Positions 8,763-18,823 of a stretch of 55,239 nt of DNA are shown one piece after another. Source of the DNA: Allobosea vaviloviae. GTDB lineage: Bacteria; Pseudomonadota; Alphaproteobacteria; Rhizobiales; Beijerinckiaceae. The notes under the pieces were generated by a model that saw nothing but the letters and a program-made list of their open reading frames with translations, did not search any database and was not told where the DNA came from. The translations under genes were made by a program, and so were the position numbers. Location of the stretch: positions 1-55,239 of the forward strand of contig NZ_LGSZ01000057.1 of the NCBI RefSeq assembly GCF_001298265.1, in the 5' to 3' direction. Every line of letters begins with the position of its first letter. The first letter of the stretch is position 1.

Positions 8763-9488
8763 GTGAACCGCCTGTTCCTCTCAAGGCTCTGGCTCGACGG
8801 TCTGACGGCCGGCCTGTTGCTGCTCGGCTTCGCCTATTGGTGGCTCGGCAATCTCGTCCATGAGGTTGCGGGCACGGCGATGTTCCTGCTGCTCATCGCG
8901 CACAACGTCTTCAACCGGCGCTGGTGGGGCTGCATCGCGAAGACACGGCGGGAGCCGCGCAGCCTGTTCAATGTCGGGGTGACCTTCACCCTGCTCGGGG
9001 CCATGCTCGCCTTGCTGGTCACGAGTGTGCTGATCTCGAACGCCCTGTCGCCGTTCCTGCCGCCCTGGGGCGGCTTCACCGTGCGCCAGATCCACACGCT
9101 CGCTGCCTACTGGGTCCTGATCATCGTCGCGATCCATCTCGGCTTGCGCTGGCCGATGCTGATGGGCGTCGCGCGCAACCTGTTCGGGATCACGACACCG
9201 TCCGCGCTGCGGACGCTCGCGCTGCGCGTCGTCGCGCTGGCGATCGCGCTACACGGCGTCTGGAGCTGCACGGTCCTTGGCCTCGGCGGCAAGCTCTCCA
9301 TGCAGATGACGCTGGACTGGTGGAACTTCGAGGAATCGGTGGCCGGCTTCTTCGCCCACTGCGCTGCGATCGCCGGGCTGGTGATGGTCGTGACCTATTA
9401 CGGCCTGAAGCTGGTCCAGCAAGCACGGCAATCGACAAGCCGGACGAAACCGGCTGACGAGCGTCCGCAATCGGCGGCGCAGGGATAA
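8763..9488 (+). CDS. DUF4405 (cytochrome b561-like) membrane protein
   Basis: A 241-residue integral membrane protein starting with GTG. About six hydrophobic segments are visible, with His in or next to the membrane spans (LVHEVAG, LLIAHN, RQIHTLAAYW, IVAIHLGLRW), as expected for b-haem ligands in DUF4405 proteins. The C-terminal tail is polar. It lies 17 bases behind the P460-like gene, so electron exchange between membrane quinones and the periplasmic haem protein is plausible. This function is inferred. Confidence 0.85.
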   Translation: MNRLFLSRLWLDGLTAGLLLLGFAYWWLGNLVHEVAGTAMFLLLIAHNVFNRRWWGCIAKTRREPRSLFNVGVTFTLLGAMLALLVTSVLISNALSPFLPPWGGFTVRQIHTLAAYWVLIIVAIHLGLRWPMLMGVARNLFGITTPSALRTLALRVVALAIALHGVWSCTVLGLGGKLSMQMTLDWWNFEESVAGFFAHCAAIAGLVMVVTYYGLKLVQQARQSTSRTKPADERPQSAAQG

Positions 9489-9494
9489 GACACG

Positions 9495-10516
9495 ATGGAT
9501 GACCGGCGAAAACGTCGCCTCCGGCCCGGCTCGCTCGCATCCCGGCGGGACTGCCTCGCCCTGCCGCTTCTCGTGATCGGGGCCCGGGGCGCCGTGGCAC
9601 AGCAGCGTCCGAGCGCTGACAAGGCTCATGGTCGCCTCACGGCCCACAGCACGATCGGAGACCTGCTCTCTCACCCGGCGTTTTCAGGCTTCGCCCGCCG
9701 CATCCTGCCCTGGGACGACCGGGACTACGATCTCCAGGCCAGGCTCGACACAATCGGGCCCCTGCTGCCCTATCACAGCCATGTCGACATCCCCTCGACG
9801 GTCGCTGCGCTGAACCGCCTGATCGAGGATGCCGAACAGGGCCGCCAGGTCTTCTTCGAGATCTATTCCGAGGCAGAGAGGCGATCCGAGCCGGCCAAGG
9901 CACATGCCGGTCTGTTCTTCCTGCGCGGCAAGCCGAACGCACCCTTCGCCATCATCGCGCCCGGCGGCGGTTTCGCCTATGTCGGCTCGGTGCATGAGGG
10001 CTTCCCGTATGGTGCCGCGATCAGCGACGCGGGGCTGAACGCCTTCGTGATCAAGTATCGCGCCGGCAAGGGCGGCACCGTGGCGACACAGGATCTCGCC
10101 GCCGCGATCGGCTTCGTCATCCGCAATGCCGCAATGCTGGGCGTGGACACGCGCGGCTATTCGCTCTGGGGCAGCTCGGCTGGCGCCCGCATGGCAGCCG
10201 CCATCGGCAGCCATGGCGTCGCGGCCTATAGTGGCCCCGAACGCCCGAAACCTGCGACGGTGGTGATGGCCTATACGGCGCATTCCGACCACGCGGCCGC
10301 CGAGCCGCCGACCTTCGCGCTTGTCGGAGACCAGGATGGCATCGCGCCCCCCGCCGCGATGCAACAGCGCGTCGCCGCCCTGCGCCGCCTCGGACCGAGG
10401 TGGACTATCGCGAGTATCCCGGCGTCGGCCATGGTTTCGGCCTCGGCATCGGGACGAGCGCCGAAGGCTGGATCGGCAAGGCAATCCGCTTCTGGACGCG
10501 GCATCAGTCCCGGTAG
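9495..10516 (+). pseudogene. Alpha/beta hydrolase (esterase) with a frameshift before the catalytic His
   Basis: The N-terminal part (start 9495) encodes a Tat-like leader, then a BD-FAE/acetylxylan-esterase-like fold: APFAIIAPGGGFAYVGS (oxyanion hole), SLWGSSAGARMA (Ser elbow) and ALVGDQDGIAPP (Asp). At about 10391-10396 the frame is lost. One frame over the expected end continues (TEVDYREYPGVGHGFG, with the catalytic His) and stops at 10514-10516. One missing base near CTCGGACCGAG explains it. In the uncorrected frame translation runs on to 10724 across the LysR gene. The corrected end overlaps the convergent LysR gene by 13 bp. Either a real inactivation or a sequencing error. Confidence 0.8.
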
Positions 10517-11397
10517 CGTAGCGCGTCGATCAGCACCGACAACGCGGACGAGGAGTGCCGGCGGCTGGGATAATAGAGGTGATAGCCCGGAAACGGCGCG
10601 CACCAATCCTCGAGCACCCGCACCAGCCGGCCGTCTCGAACATGCGGCATGGCATGGTCTTCCGGCATATAGGCGAGGCCGAGCCCGTCCAGGGCCGAGT
10701 TCAGCCGCATGGCGAGGTTGTTAAAGACGAGCTGCCCGTCAGAGCGGACCTTGATCTCGTGGCCGTCCTTCTCCAGTCCCCAGGGGAAGAGGCCGCCATG
10801 GGTCGGCATCCGGGTCGCGATGCAGTTATGGGCGGTCAGATCCTGCGGTGTCGCGGGCACGCCATGCCGCTCGAAGTAGGCAGGTGAGCCAACCACGGCC
10901 ATGCGCATCTCCGGGCCGATTCGCACCGCGATCATGTCCTTGGCGACCTGCTCGCCCATGCGCACGCCGGCGTCGTAGCCCGCCGCGACGATGTCGACGA
11001 GGCCGTAGTCGACGATGATCTCGACCTTGATGTCGGGGTGATCCGGCAGGAACCGCTTGAGCGCCGGCTGGAGTACCGAGATCGCCGGGTGCTCGCCGGC
11101 CGTGATCCGGATCGTGCCGGCAGCCTTGCCGCGCAACTCGCCGAGCGCGGCGATCTCCGCTTCGATCTCCTCGAAGCGCGGACCCACAGTCTCCAGCAGT
11201 CTCAGGCCCGCCTCGGTAGGGGCGACGCTGCGGGTTGTGCGGGTCAGCAGGCGGAGCTTGAGGCGCTCTTCCAGCCCCTTGATCGTCTGGCTCAGCGCCG
11301 ATTGCGACACGCCGAGCTTGGCGCCAGCTTTGGTGAAGCTGCGCTCCCGCGCCACCATCGCGAAGGCGGCGAGATCGTTGAAGTTCGGATGCGCCAT
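10504..11397 (-). CDS. LysR-family transcriptional regulator
   Basis: A 297-residue protein with an N-terminal winged HTH (AGAKLGVSQSALSQTIKGLEERLKLRLL) and a substrate-binding domain of the usual length. It is divergent from the flavodoxin/aldo-keto reductase genes, with a 107-bp intergenic region that holds a LysR-type dyad at 11400-11414. A matching dyad precedes the hydrolase operon at 5002-5016. It very likely autoregulates and controls both units. The inducer is unknown; an aromatic or electrophilic compound would suit the neighbouring enzymes. Confidence 0.93.
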   Translation of the reverse strand: MAHPNFNDLAAFAMVARERSFTKAGAKLGVSQSALSQTIKGLEERLKLRLLTRTTRSVAPTEAGLRLLETVGPRFEEIEAEIAALGELRGKAAGTIRITAGEHPAISVLQPALKRFLPDHPDIKVEIIVDYGLVDIVAAGYDAGVRMGEQVAKDMIAVRIGPEMRMAVVGSPAYFERHGVPATPQDLTAHNCIATRMPTHGGLFPWGLEKDGHEIKVRSDGQLVFNNLAMRLNSALDGLGLAYMPEDHAMPHVRDGRLVRVLEDWCAPFPGYHLYYPSRRHSSSALSVLIDALRYRD

Positions 11398-11399
11398 TG

Positions 11400-11414
11400 A
11401 TTAGACTGCCTTAT
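11400..11414. promoter_or_regulatory. LysR-type binding dyad at the lysR/flavodoxin divergent promoter
   Basis: ATTAG-ACTGC-CTTAT differs at one position from the perfect dyad ATTAG-N5-CTAAT found at 5002-5016. It has the T-N11-A spacing and lies directly before the LysR start codon (11397). Further half-site-like elements (GCCTAATC near 11435, GTTAGAT near 11459) follow towards the flavodoxin gene. An autoregulatory site is likely. Confidence 0.55.
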
Positions 11415-11504
11415 GGGCCCTTGCCGACTACAGCGCCTAATCAACACAACGCGCAGGCGTTAGATACCCCTCATCGAATGACCCGGCGGATCGTGAGGCG
11501 GCCT

Positions 11505-12095
11505 ATGACGACATCCCATGAACTGGCTAGCCCTTCGCGCAGGGCGATCCTAGCGGCGCCGCTCGTCCTTCCCGCGGTCGTGGGCGGCACATCATCCGGC
11601 TCGGCGCTAGCACGGCCCGGACCTGCGAGCGATACGCTCGTTGCCTTCTATTCGCGGACGGGAAACACGCGCGTTATCGCCGGCCAGATCCGGCGCGCCC
11701 GCGGCGCGGACCTATTTGAGATCCGCACGGTCGAGCCCTATCCCGAGGATTACGAACGGACGGTCGAGCAGGCACGGCGCGAAACGGAGGCCAGCTTCGA
11801 ACCTGCTCTTGCGACTGATGCCCTCGACATCGCCCGTTACCGCACGATCTACCTCGGCTTCCCGATCTGGGGACAGACGGCGCCACCGGCGATCCGCTCC
11901 TTCCTCAAGGCCCATGCGTGGGCCGGCAAGACGATCCGGCCCTTCGTCACCCATGGCGGCTATGGCCTGGGCACGAGCATGGCCGTGCTGGCGTCCCACT
12001 CCAGAGGCGCCCTGCGCGCGCCGCCCTTCGCCATCGAGGCCGACCAGGAACGCCGGACGCTGTCCCGCGTCACCGACTGGCTCGGCGCCGCCTGA
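11505..12095 (+). CDS. Exported flavodoxin-like protein
   Basis: About 196 residues. The ATG at 11505 was chosen because GAGG stands 8-12 bases upstream. The leader SRRAILAAPLVLPAVVG looks like a Tat signal. The mature part is a flavodoxin fold: LVAFYSRTGNTR (FMN phosphate loop), YLGFPIWGQTAPPAI and FVTHGGYGLG. Flavodoxin-like proteins of this group often sit beside aldo/keto reductases under LysR control. It should bind FMN and act in electron transfer or quinone/aldehyde reduction in the envelope (inference). Confidence 0.86.
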   Translation: MTTSHELASPSRRAILAAPLVLPAVVGGTSSGSALARPGPASDTLVAFYSRTGNTRVIAGQIRRARGADLFEIRTVEPYPEDYERTVEQARRETEASFEPALATDALDIARYRTIYLGFPIWGQTAPPAIRSFLKAHAWAGKTIRPFVTHGGYGLGTSMAVLASHSRGALRAPPFAIEADQERRTLSRVTDWLGAA

Positions 12096-13153
<1,058 letters not shown>

Positions 13154-13159
13154 TCAGGC

Positions 13160-13450
13160 TGACGTTCTCGTCCTTAATCGTGCGGTTCATCCGCCCGACT
13201 TGGCCATTGGCCCAGGGGTACTTCGGTTTAGTGGTCCGATGGTCGATATCGGCTTTGGCGCAGGCGAGTTCGAAAGCGTGGGCGGAACAGCTCTCCGTTC
13301 GCTATCGCTTCCTTGATCATTGCACCGCCGAACTACCGGCGCCCGGCGTGGAGAACTGGCTGCCTTTGGCGGTCAGCACGTTGTGGATTTTGTAGGGCAC
13401 CGCTTCTCTCAGCCGTCTGAGAAAGTCGGCAGCCGTCCGCTGCTTGGATT
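13160..13450 (-). pseudogene. IS481-family transposase remnant (C-terminal part)
   Basis: On the minus strand the translation gives TAADFLRRLREAVPYKIHNV, then LTAKGSQFSTPGAG, MIKEAIANGELF, HAFELACAKADIDHRTTKPK and WANGQV.RMNRTIK. This is the catalytic-core end of IS481 transposases (the DNG.QF motif reads AKGSQF here). The match needs at least two frame changes and one stop, so the gene is dead. The remnant abuts the aldo/keto reductase stop; N-terminal part and terminal repeats are not visible. Confidence 0.8.
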
Positions 13451-13595
13451 CTCATCGTTCCGCATCGGCGATGAGCGCTACCCAATGCTGATGTGATCCA
13501 TCGAGACTATCGTCGAAGCGAAGGCGGTTCAAGCGAGCGCATCAGATTTCGTTAATGAGCCGGTGACAGTGTCGCCAGGTCAACGAGAAACGGCA

Positions 13596-15491
13596 ATGGC
13601 TGTCCAAACCGCGCTATCCACCCGCAAGTCCCGACTGCCTCTGATGGTCGGGGTATTCGTGGCCCTTGCGTGCTGCACAATTTCGGCTGTCAGTATTTGG
13701 CGCGAGTTGAGTGCGCGTACAGCAGACCTGCGCAGCGCCGAGGTCGACGTGGCCAATATGGCCCGATCCCTCATGCAGCACGCGGAGGACTCAATCGAGC
13801 TATCGGAGGCCATTCTGCTCGGCCTGGTTGCCCGGATCGAGAATGCCGGGACGAGCGAGCCGGCCGTTCAACTGATGCAGGCCTTCTTGGAGGCGCGTGG
13901 CGCGACGCTGGGACGGATCAGGGGCCTGTTTGTTTATGACTACAACGGAAACTGGCTGGCGACGACAGAGAAGGTGCAGACGCGCAGCCTAAACAACAGC
14001 GACCGAACCTATTTCCAACATCACCGCGCGAACGATGACCGTAAAACCTATGTTGGAGATCCGGTACGTAGCCGCTCGGGCGGCCAGTGGATCATCACTG
14101 TCTCAAGGCGATTCAACAAACCGGACGGCAGTTTCGGCGGCGTGGTGCTGGCAACGCTGGACGCAGCCTACTTCACGCGCTTCTACAATCAGTATGATTT
14201 GGGGCCGAACGGATCGGTCGCGCTTTTGAACACGCGAGGTGTCCTGCTGGCGCGAAGCCGGGACGATGGCCAGCTCGTCGGGCGAGATATGTCGGACACA
14301 GCTCTGTTTCGGCAGCGATTGAACGAAGCGCGAAGCGCACTCTATTACTTCGTCTCACCGATCGATGGGCTCCAGCGCATCAGCGCCTATCGAGCAAGCG
14401 AAAGGTATCCGCTGGTTCTTCTGGCAACCGAAGCTGAGATGGACGTGCTCGCGCGTTGGCGGAGCGGCGTGGCCATCCGCACCGGTGTTACATTGTCACT
14501 CGTATTCGCTCTTGCCATTGTCGGCTTCTATCTCGTTCGGCAATTTGCAGCGCGCCAGCGCATGGCCGCCGCGATGGCTGCTCAGGAGGCAGACTTCCGG
14601 CTCCTTGCGGAAACATCCAGCGATATGGTCACCCGCATTGGGCTCGATGAACTTCTGCGATACGTCTCGCCCTCAGCGGGAAGAATTGTCGGTTGGGATG
14701 CTTCGCAACTTGAGGGGACGCCAGCCTTGGCAGGTGTTCACGCCGAGGACATTGCGCGCGTTCGCGCCCTCGTCTCCGATCTTCGAACCGGGGCACAGAT
14801 CGAGGGCCGGGTGGCCTACCGCACACGTCATCGGGAACGGGGCGAGGTCTGGCTTGAGTCATGTCTGCGCGTCACGCGCGATAGCGCCACAGGCTCGGTC
14901 GACAGTGTTGTGGCCGTGTCGCGGGATATGACCGAGCACAAGGATCTGCAGGATCGGTTAGCCGACCTTGCTGCCACCGACGCGCTGACGAGGTTGGCGA
15001 ACCGACGCACGTTCGACGAGCGTTTCAGCGCCGAATGGGAAAACGCTGGGGCCAGCAAAAGCTGTCTTTCGATCGTCATGGTCGATGTCGATCACTTCAA
15101 GTCGTATAATGACAGCTATGGCCACGACACAGGCGACAGTTGCCTTCAGTCCGTCGCTCGGGCGCTGAAGTCGGTTGTGCACCGCCCCCATGACCTCGTC
15201 GCACGATACGGCGGAGAGGAGTTCGTCGTCCTCCTTCCGAATACCGATCCAGCCGGGTGCGCTGCGGTAGCGCAGCAGTTGCACGACGCCATTGCCGCGC
15301 TGCGCGTTCCTCACATCGGCAACCCCTCTATTGGGCGGGTGAGCATCAGTCTCGGAGGCGCAACTGCTATTCCCGGTCAGGGGGCCACAATGGCAGCCAT
15401 GGTGAAGGCTGCCGACGCCGCTCTGTATGTCGCTAAGCGTGCAGGGCGGAACCAGTTCTATATGGCGCCGCGCCTCGGCCTGGCTGCCTGA
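13596..15491 (+). CDS. Membrane sensor diguanylate cyclase (dCache-like, PAS, GGDEF)
   Basis: About 631 residues. The ATG at 13596 was chosen; a GTG at 13563 is an alternative. Order: TM1 (LPLMVGVFVALACCTISAVS), a periplasmic dCache/CHASE-like sensor of about 230 residues (NNSDRTYFQHHR, TYVGDPVRSRSGGQWI), TM2 (LSLVFALAIVGFYLV), a PAS domain and a GGDEF domain. The catalytic motif GGEEF is intact, and the inhibitory site RPHD stands five residues before it. It should make cyclic di-GMP under product inhibition. No EAL domain is present. Confidence 0.93.
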   Translation: MAVQTALSTRKSRLPLMVGVFVALACCTISAVSIWRELSARTADLRSAEVDVANMARSLMQHAEDSIELSEAILLGLVARIENAGTSEPAVQLMQAFLEARGATLGRIRGLFVYDYNGNWLATTEKVQTRSLNNSDRTYFQHHRANDDRKTYVGDPVRSRSGGQWIITVSRRFNKPDGSFGGVVLATLDAAYFTRFYNQYDLGPNGSVALLNTRGVLLARSRDDGQLVGRDMSDTALFRQRLNEARSALYYFVSPIDGLQRISAYRASERYPLVLLATEAEMDVLARWRSGVAIRTGVTLSLVFALAIVGFYLVRQFAARQRMAAAMAAQEADFRLLAETSSDMVTRIGLDELLRYVSPSAGRIVGWDASQLEGTPALAGVHAEDIARVRALVSDLRTGAQIEGRVAYRTRHRERGEVWLESCLRVTRDSATGSVDSVVAVSRDMTEHKDLQDRLADLAATDALTRLANRRTFDERFSAEWENAGASKSCLSIVMVDVDHFKSYNDSYGHDTGDSCLQSVARALKSVVHRPHDLVARYGGEEFVVLLPNTDPAGCAAVAQQLHDAIAALRVPHIGNPSIGRVSISLGGATAIPGQGATMAAMVKAADAALYVAKRAGRNQFYMAPRLGLAA

Positions 15492-15642
15492 GAAGAACAT
15501 TACGACGCATCGTTACTAATTGCTCATGCGCCCTGTAAGGGATCAGCGGAACCGTGGTCGCGCTCGCGATGCGAAGGCTCGGACCCACCAATGGTTGGCT
15601 TCGCCGGTTCGGCGTGACTCATGGCTTCCGGGAAGAAGCACG

Positions 15643-15849
15643 ATGAATCGGGAAAGCTTCTGGCGCAAGGGCGCGCAATTTGCGCGGGTCGAGCCGCATC
15701 TGCCGACGGAAACGCATGGCAAGCCGCGTGTTGACGACCGCTGGCTGATCAACGGCATCGTCCAATGTTTTGAAGTAAGGCGGCGCTGCATCGATGTGCC
15801 TGTCGACAATATACCGCGCAAGACTCTCTACAACCGCTATGTCCGCTGA
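15643..15849 (+). pseudogene. IS5-family transposase remnant (N-terminal part)
   Basis: The translation resembles the first 65-70 residues of IS5-family transposases: a Trp/Phe-rich start, VEPHLPTETHGKPRVDDRW, LINGIVQCFEVRRRC and TLYNRYVR, followed by a stop where the family normally continues (NR[FY].RW). It is therefore truncated and inactive. The following 190 bases to 16036 contain nothing I recognise. Confidence 0.65.
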
Positions 15850-16036
15850 CGCTTCGATCTCTCGCGGGCTGTCCGCCTTTCCGCTAACGCCCGCCGGCGA
15901 ACGCCATCGAGCCCATCTGACAGGCATGGTGGAAAGACCCATCACCTTCCAAATCAATCCGCGTCACCTCATCCCGGGACCAAACATTTAGTCCTCTGCA
16001 CCGTCAACGGCTTGGTGCCGCCGCGATGGAAACGTC

Positions 16037-16141
16037 ATGGCATCGACACCGGACGAGATCGCCAGGATCGTAGCAGGCGCGCACGTCGTGCTGCGCGCGT
16101 TGGGCGACCGGCATCCGCCGGTCTCCGTGGACGTAGGCTAG
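16037..16141 (+). CDS. Possible small ORF, 34 residues
   Basis: A short frame beginning MASTPDEIARIVAGAH and ending SVDVG. The composition is protein-like and there is an ATG, but no convincing ribosome binding site. It may be a fragment of a longer gene destroyed by the nearby IS remnant. Reported only because the stretch otherwise holds no gene. Confidence 0.2.
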   Translation: MASTPDEIARIVAGAHVVLRALGDRHPPVSVDVG

Positions 16142-16277
16142 GTGCCCGGTGCCTGAGGCGCCGGGCGGCGACTAGCACGGCGTGGAGGCCGTCGTGATCA
16201 CGGGAAAGACATTGGGCTCGCCGGGTATATTCGATAGTGAGGAACCCTGCTCCATTCCCGATCCCAGGAAATCTGCC

Positions 16278-17272
16278 GTGACCAACAGCAATCCACTGTC
16301 GTGGAGCGCCGATAGCCTCCGTCTCGCGATCAGCGCGGCCGGCGTGGCCCTTTGGTCGTGGAACGTGACGAACGATCACTTCTCAATGGATGGGAACGGT
16401 TTCGCGCTGTGGAACCTGCCGCAAAGTGAGACGGTCACCTTTGAGGATCTGTCTGCCCACATCCATCCTTCGGACCGCGAGCGGGTCCGGTCGGCCTTCG
16501 TCGCGACGCGGGCCATCGTCGGTGCCTACGAGATCGATTTCCGGATCGTCGTCGCCGGCGAGATCCGCTGGATCTCCGCGCGCGGCATCGGCGACGACAC
16601 CGCGGTCCATATGGGATTGGCCTATGGCATCTTCCTAGATGTGACCGGCCGCAAGCAGGCCGAGGAGGGCCATGAGCTTCTTGCCGGCGAGATGAGCCAC
16701 CGCGTCAAGAACCTGCTGGCCATCGCCATGGGCCTGACGCAGCTGACGTCGCGGCGACGACGACCGCCAAGGAGATGGCCGTTGAGCTGATCGCCAGGCT
16801 GGCCGCCCTGGGGCGGGCTCACGACCTGGTTCGGCCACTTCCCGGCCATCAGGGGACCGCGGCCTTGCTCGGCGACCTGGTGGCGGTCCTGCTGTCGCCC
16901 TATGAGGACACGGGTGCCTTCAGCGGCCGCATTCGCGTCGCCGTCCCCCGGATGGGTGTTGGCGAGGCCACGGCCACAACTCTCGCCTTGGTGTTCCACG
17001 AACTGGCGACCAACTCCCTCAAGTACGGGGCGCTGTCCGCAGATACCGGGCAGCTCGACATTTCCGGAAACAACGAAGGCGACGACATCCGGATTATCTG
17101 GACCGAACGCGGCGGGCCCACCGTGAAGGACGGCGAGCGCCCGGCGGGATACGGCAGCCGACTGGTTGAGCGGAGCGTCGCCGGCCAGCTTGGCGGATCG
17201 ATCGACTACAACTGGTCCCCGGAGGGCCTGATCGTCACGCTGCGGGTGAAGGCTTACAAGCTTTCCGACTAG
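16278..17272 (+). pseudogene. HWE/HisKA_2-type histidine kinase with PAS domain, frameshifted
   Basis: The GTG at 16278 (AGGAAA upstream) starts a PAS domain (LRLAISAAGVALWSWNV to GIFLDVTGRKQAEE) followed by the H-box EMSHRVKNLLAIAMG. At about 16750-16760 (GTCGCGGCGACGACGACC) the frame is lost. The kinase continues in another frame (AKEMAVELIARLAALGRAH) with the N-box FHELATNSLKYG and G-box GYGSRLVERSV, to 17272. As read, the first frame ends near 16790. This is either an inactivating indel in a repetitive CG-rich tract or a sequencing error. It converges with a CheY-like gene by a 4-bp overlap, its likely partner. Confidence 0.8.
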
Positions 17273-17628
17273 GCGGCCTTGGCGAGGACGTTGAGGATAT
17301 CCTCCTCGCGATATGGCTTCGGCAGGAAGACCGTGTCGGAGGGCATTTCCTCCACACTGGGCGAGACGCGCCCCGACGCCAGGATCAGGATGACAGGCGG
17401 CCAGCGCTCGCGGACGGCATGCATCAGCTTCAGGCCGTCCATGGAACCCGCCGGCAATTCTATGTCGGAGAAGACCACGCGGATTTCTGGGCGCGTTTCG
17501 AGCAGCTTGATGGCCTCGTCGGCTTCAGCGGCCTCGATGACGTCGTAGCCGGCGTCTTCGATCATCGCGACCGTGCTCATGCGAATGAAGGGCTCATCCT
17601 CCACGGCTAGAACGAGCATCTTGGGCAT
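17269..17628 (-). CDS. Single-domain response regulator (CheY-like)
   Basis: A 119-residue receiver domain without output domain. The acidic pocket is LAVEDEP, the phospho-acceptor Asp is about residue 55 in VVFSDIELP, and the conserved Lys is in FLPKPY. It converges with the HWE kinase gene, overlapping 4 bp at the stops. Single-domain receivers beside HWE kinases often relay phosphate or modulate the kinase. If the kinase is really dead, this regulator would be an orphan. Confidence 0.9.
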   Translation of the reverse strand: MPKMLVLAVEDEPFIRMSTVAMIEDAGYDVIEAAEADEAIKLLETRPEIRVVFSDIELPAGSMDGLKLMHAVRERWPPVILILASGRVSPSVEEMPSDTVFLPKPYREEDILNVLAKAA

Positions 17629-17946
17629 CGCGAGCTATCACGGCTCCAACACGATCTAACTTAAATGGAATGGAATGGTTGCATTAGAGTGCAGGCAAAT
17701 CGCTAACGCGTCGTTCAGCCACCTGGCAGCGACAAAGCGAGAGGAATGCGGTGAGCCGCCGCTGGCATAGGCCGTAGTCGACGAAATCACCTTAATCGTA
17801 ATCGGTCTTTTGACAGGGACGGTCGCATCAAGCCCGGATAAACGCCCAGCCGCTTCCGTACTGACGATTGCGACAGGTGCGGCAATTTGGCATACTGGCG
17901 TCATCTCGATGTGCGAAATGGCGCGGCAGTGGGGTAGGGGGCTATC
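17629..17946. other. Gene-free stretch
   Basis: I see no recognisable gene, repeat or RNA in this 318-base stretch. It should contain the promoters of the response regulator (leftward) and of the small gene at 17947 (rightward). Confidence 0.5.
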
Positions 17947-18204
17947 ATGCCATTTCGTTCTTTGACCGCCGATCCGGTCGACCTTCAGAAGCTGGCGGAC
18001 GCGTTCGACGAGGCTTGGATCGCCGTCAACCAGCCCTCGCCGATCGAGGCGTCTGCGAGGGCTGCGGAGCGCGAGCGACTGAGCCACATCATCATGTACA
18101 CCTGGCAAGCGAATCCGGAGGCGGACCTGGTACAGACCGCCATATGCGCCTTCCACGACGGCTCGGCCGGCACCGGTAGCGCTAAGCGACAATCAGCAGG
18201 ATGA
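17947..18204 (+). CDS. Small conserved-type hypothetical protein
   Basis: An 85-residue protein beginning MPFRSLTADPVDLQKLADAF and containing ARAAERERLSHIIMYTW. It is helical, without signal peptide or cysteines. The Asp/Leu-rich start and the DA.DEAW segment look like the small cytoplasmic proteins of unknown function common in Rhizobiales. Its 3' end overlaps the convergent gene at 18182 by 23 bp. Confidence 0.6.
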   Translation: MPFRSLTADPVDLQKLADAFDEAWIAVNQPSPIEASARAAERERLSHIIMYTWQANPEADLVQTAICAFHDGSAGTGSAKRQSAG

Positions 18205-18571
18205 TGGTAACGCGGCCCGGTGTGGGGGCTGAGTTCGTCAGGCGTGGCATCGGTAACATACGCGTAGGTCCCCGATTGCTCCCCCGCTTCGCGACGGCGC
18301 GGGCTCGACAGGTATTGACCATCGCGTCTCGTAACGACTTCGCGCTGGAGGTAGGCACGATCAAGTCGCGTGCTGTCCAGAATGGTGTGGCGATTTCCTC
18401 GGCGAGACAAAGGCAGGTCTGCATCCGTCGGAGGGACGCTTGTTCAACCTCTGCCTCGACGCAGGGATGCACGACATCGTTGAAGGACGGTACCCGCGAG
18501 GCAACGAGATATGCCCCCCCGAAGCCTGCGACCAGCAGCATCGAGCAGCCGGCTGCTATGGCTCTGATCAC
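18182..18571 (-). CDS. Small exported or membrane-anchored hypothetical protein
   Basis: A 129-residue protein with an N-terminal hydrophobic segment (AAGCSMLLVAGFGGAYLVAS) that can be a signal peptide or anchor, then a region with several Cys (HPCVEAE, MQTCLCLAEE, NTCRARA). The start overlaps the stop of the upstream 65-residue gene by 4 bp (ATGA at 18568-18571), which supports both as real. No family recognised. Confidence 0.55.
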   Translation of the reverse strand: MIRAIAAGCSMLLVAGFGGAYLVASRVPSFNDVVHPCVEAEVEQASLRRMQTCLCLAEEIATPFWTARDLIVPTSSAKSLRDAMVNTCRARAVAKRGSNRGPTRMLPMPRLTNSAPTPGRVTIILLIVA

Positions 18572-18765
18572 AACGTGGCGCTCGGCATCTCGGCTACATC
18601 GTGCACCACCAAGCGCGTGATCTCACCCGGCCCCCCGTATTTGAAATCCATGTCGTTGGCCTTCCGGCGCGCTTCGTCTTCGTCTTCGTCCTCGGCTTCC
18701 ACCACGACAGACCCGGATCGCTGGATATCCATTTTCACCGTAAAGCTCTTGACCGGCTTTTCCAT
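18568..18765 (-). CDS. DpnD/PcfM-like small protein
   Basis: A 65-residue protein (MEKPVKSFTVKMDIQRSGSV followed by VVEAEDEDEDEARRKA). The F.V.M.I..SGSV.VEA pattern with an acidic helix resembles the small DpnD/PcfM-type domain. The molecular role of that family is not clear. It is coupled by a 4-bp overlap to the downstream exported protein. Confidence 0.6.
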   Translation of the reverse strand: MEKPVKSFTVKMDIQRSGSVVVEAEDEDEDEARRKANDMDFKYGGPGEITRLVVHDVAEMPSATL

Positions 18766-18823
18766 TGGTTCCCCCTCGCGCGGCGTACGGCAAGCGGGCG
18801 ATGACGCAGAGTCAGCGACTGGA

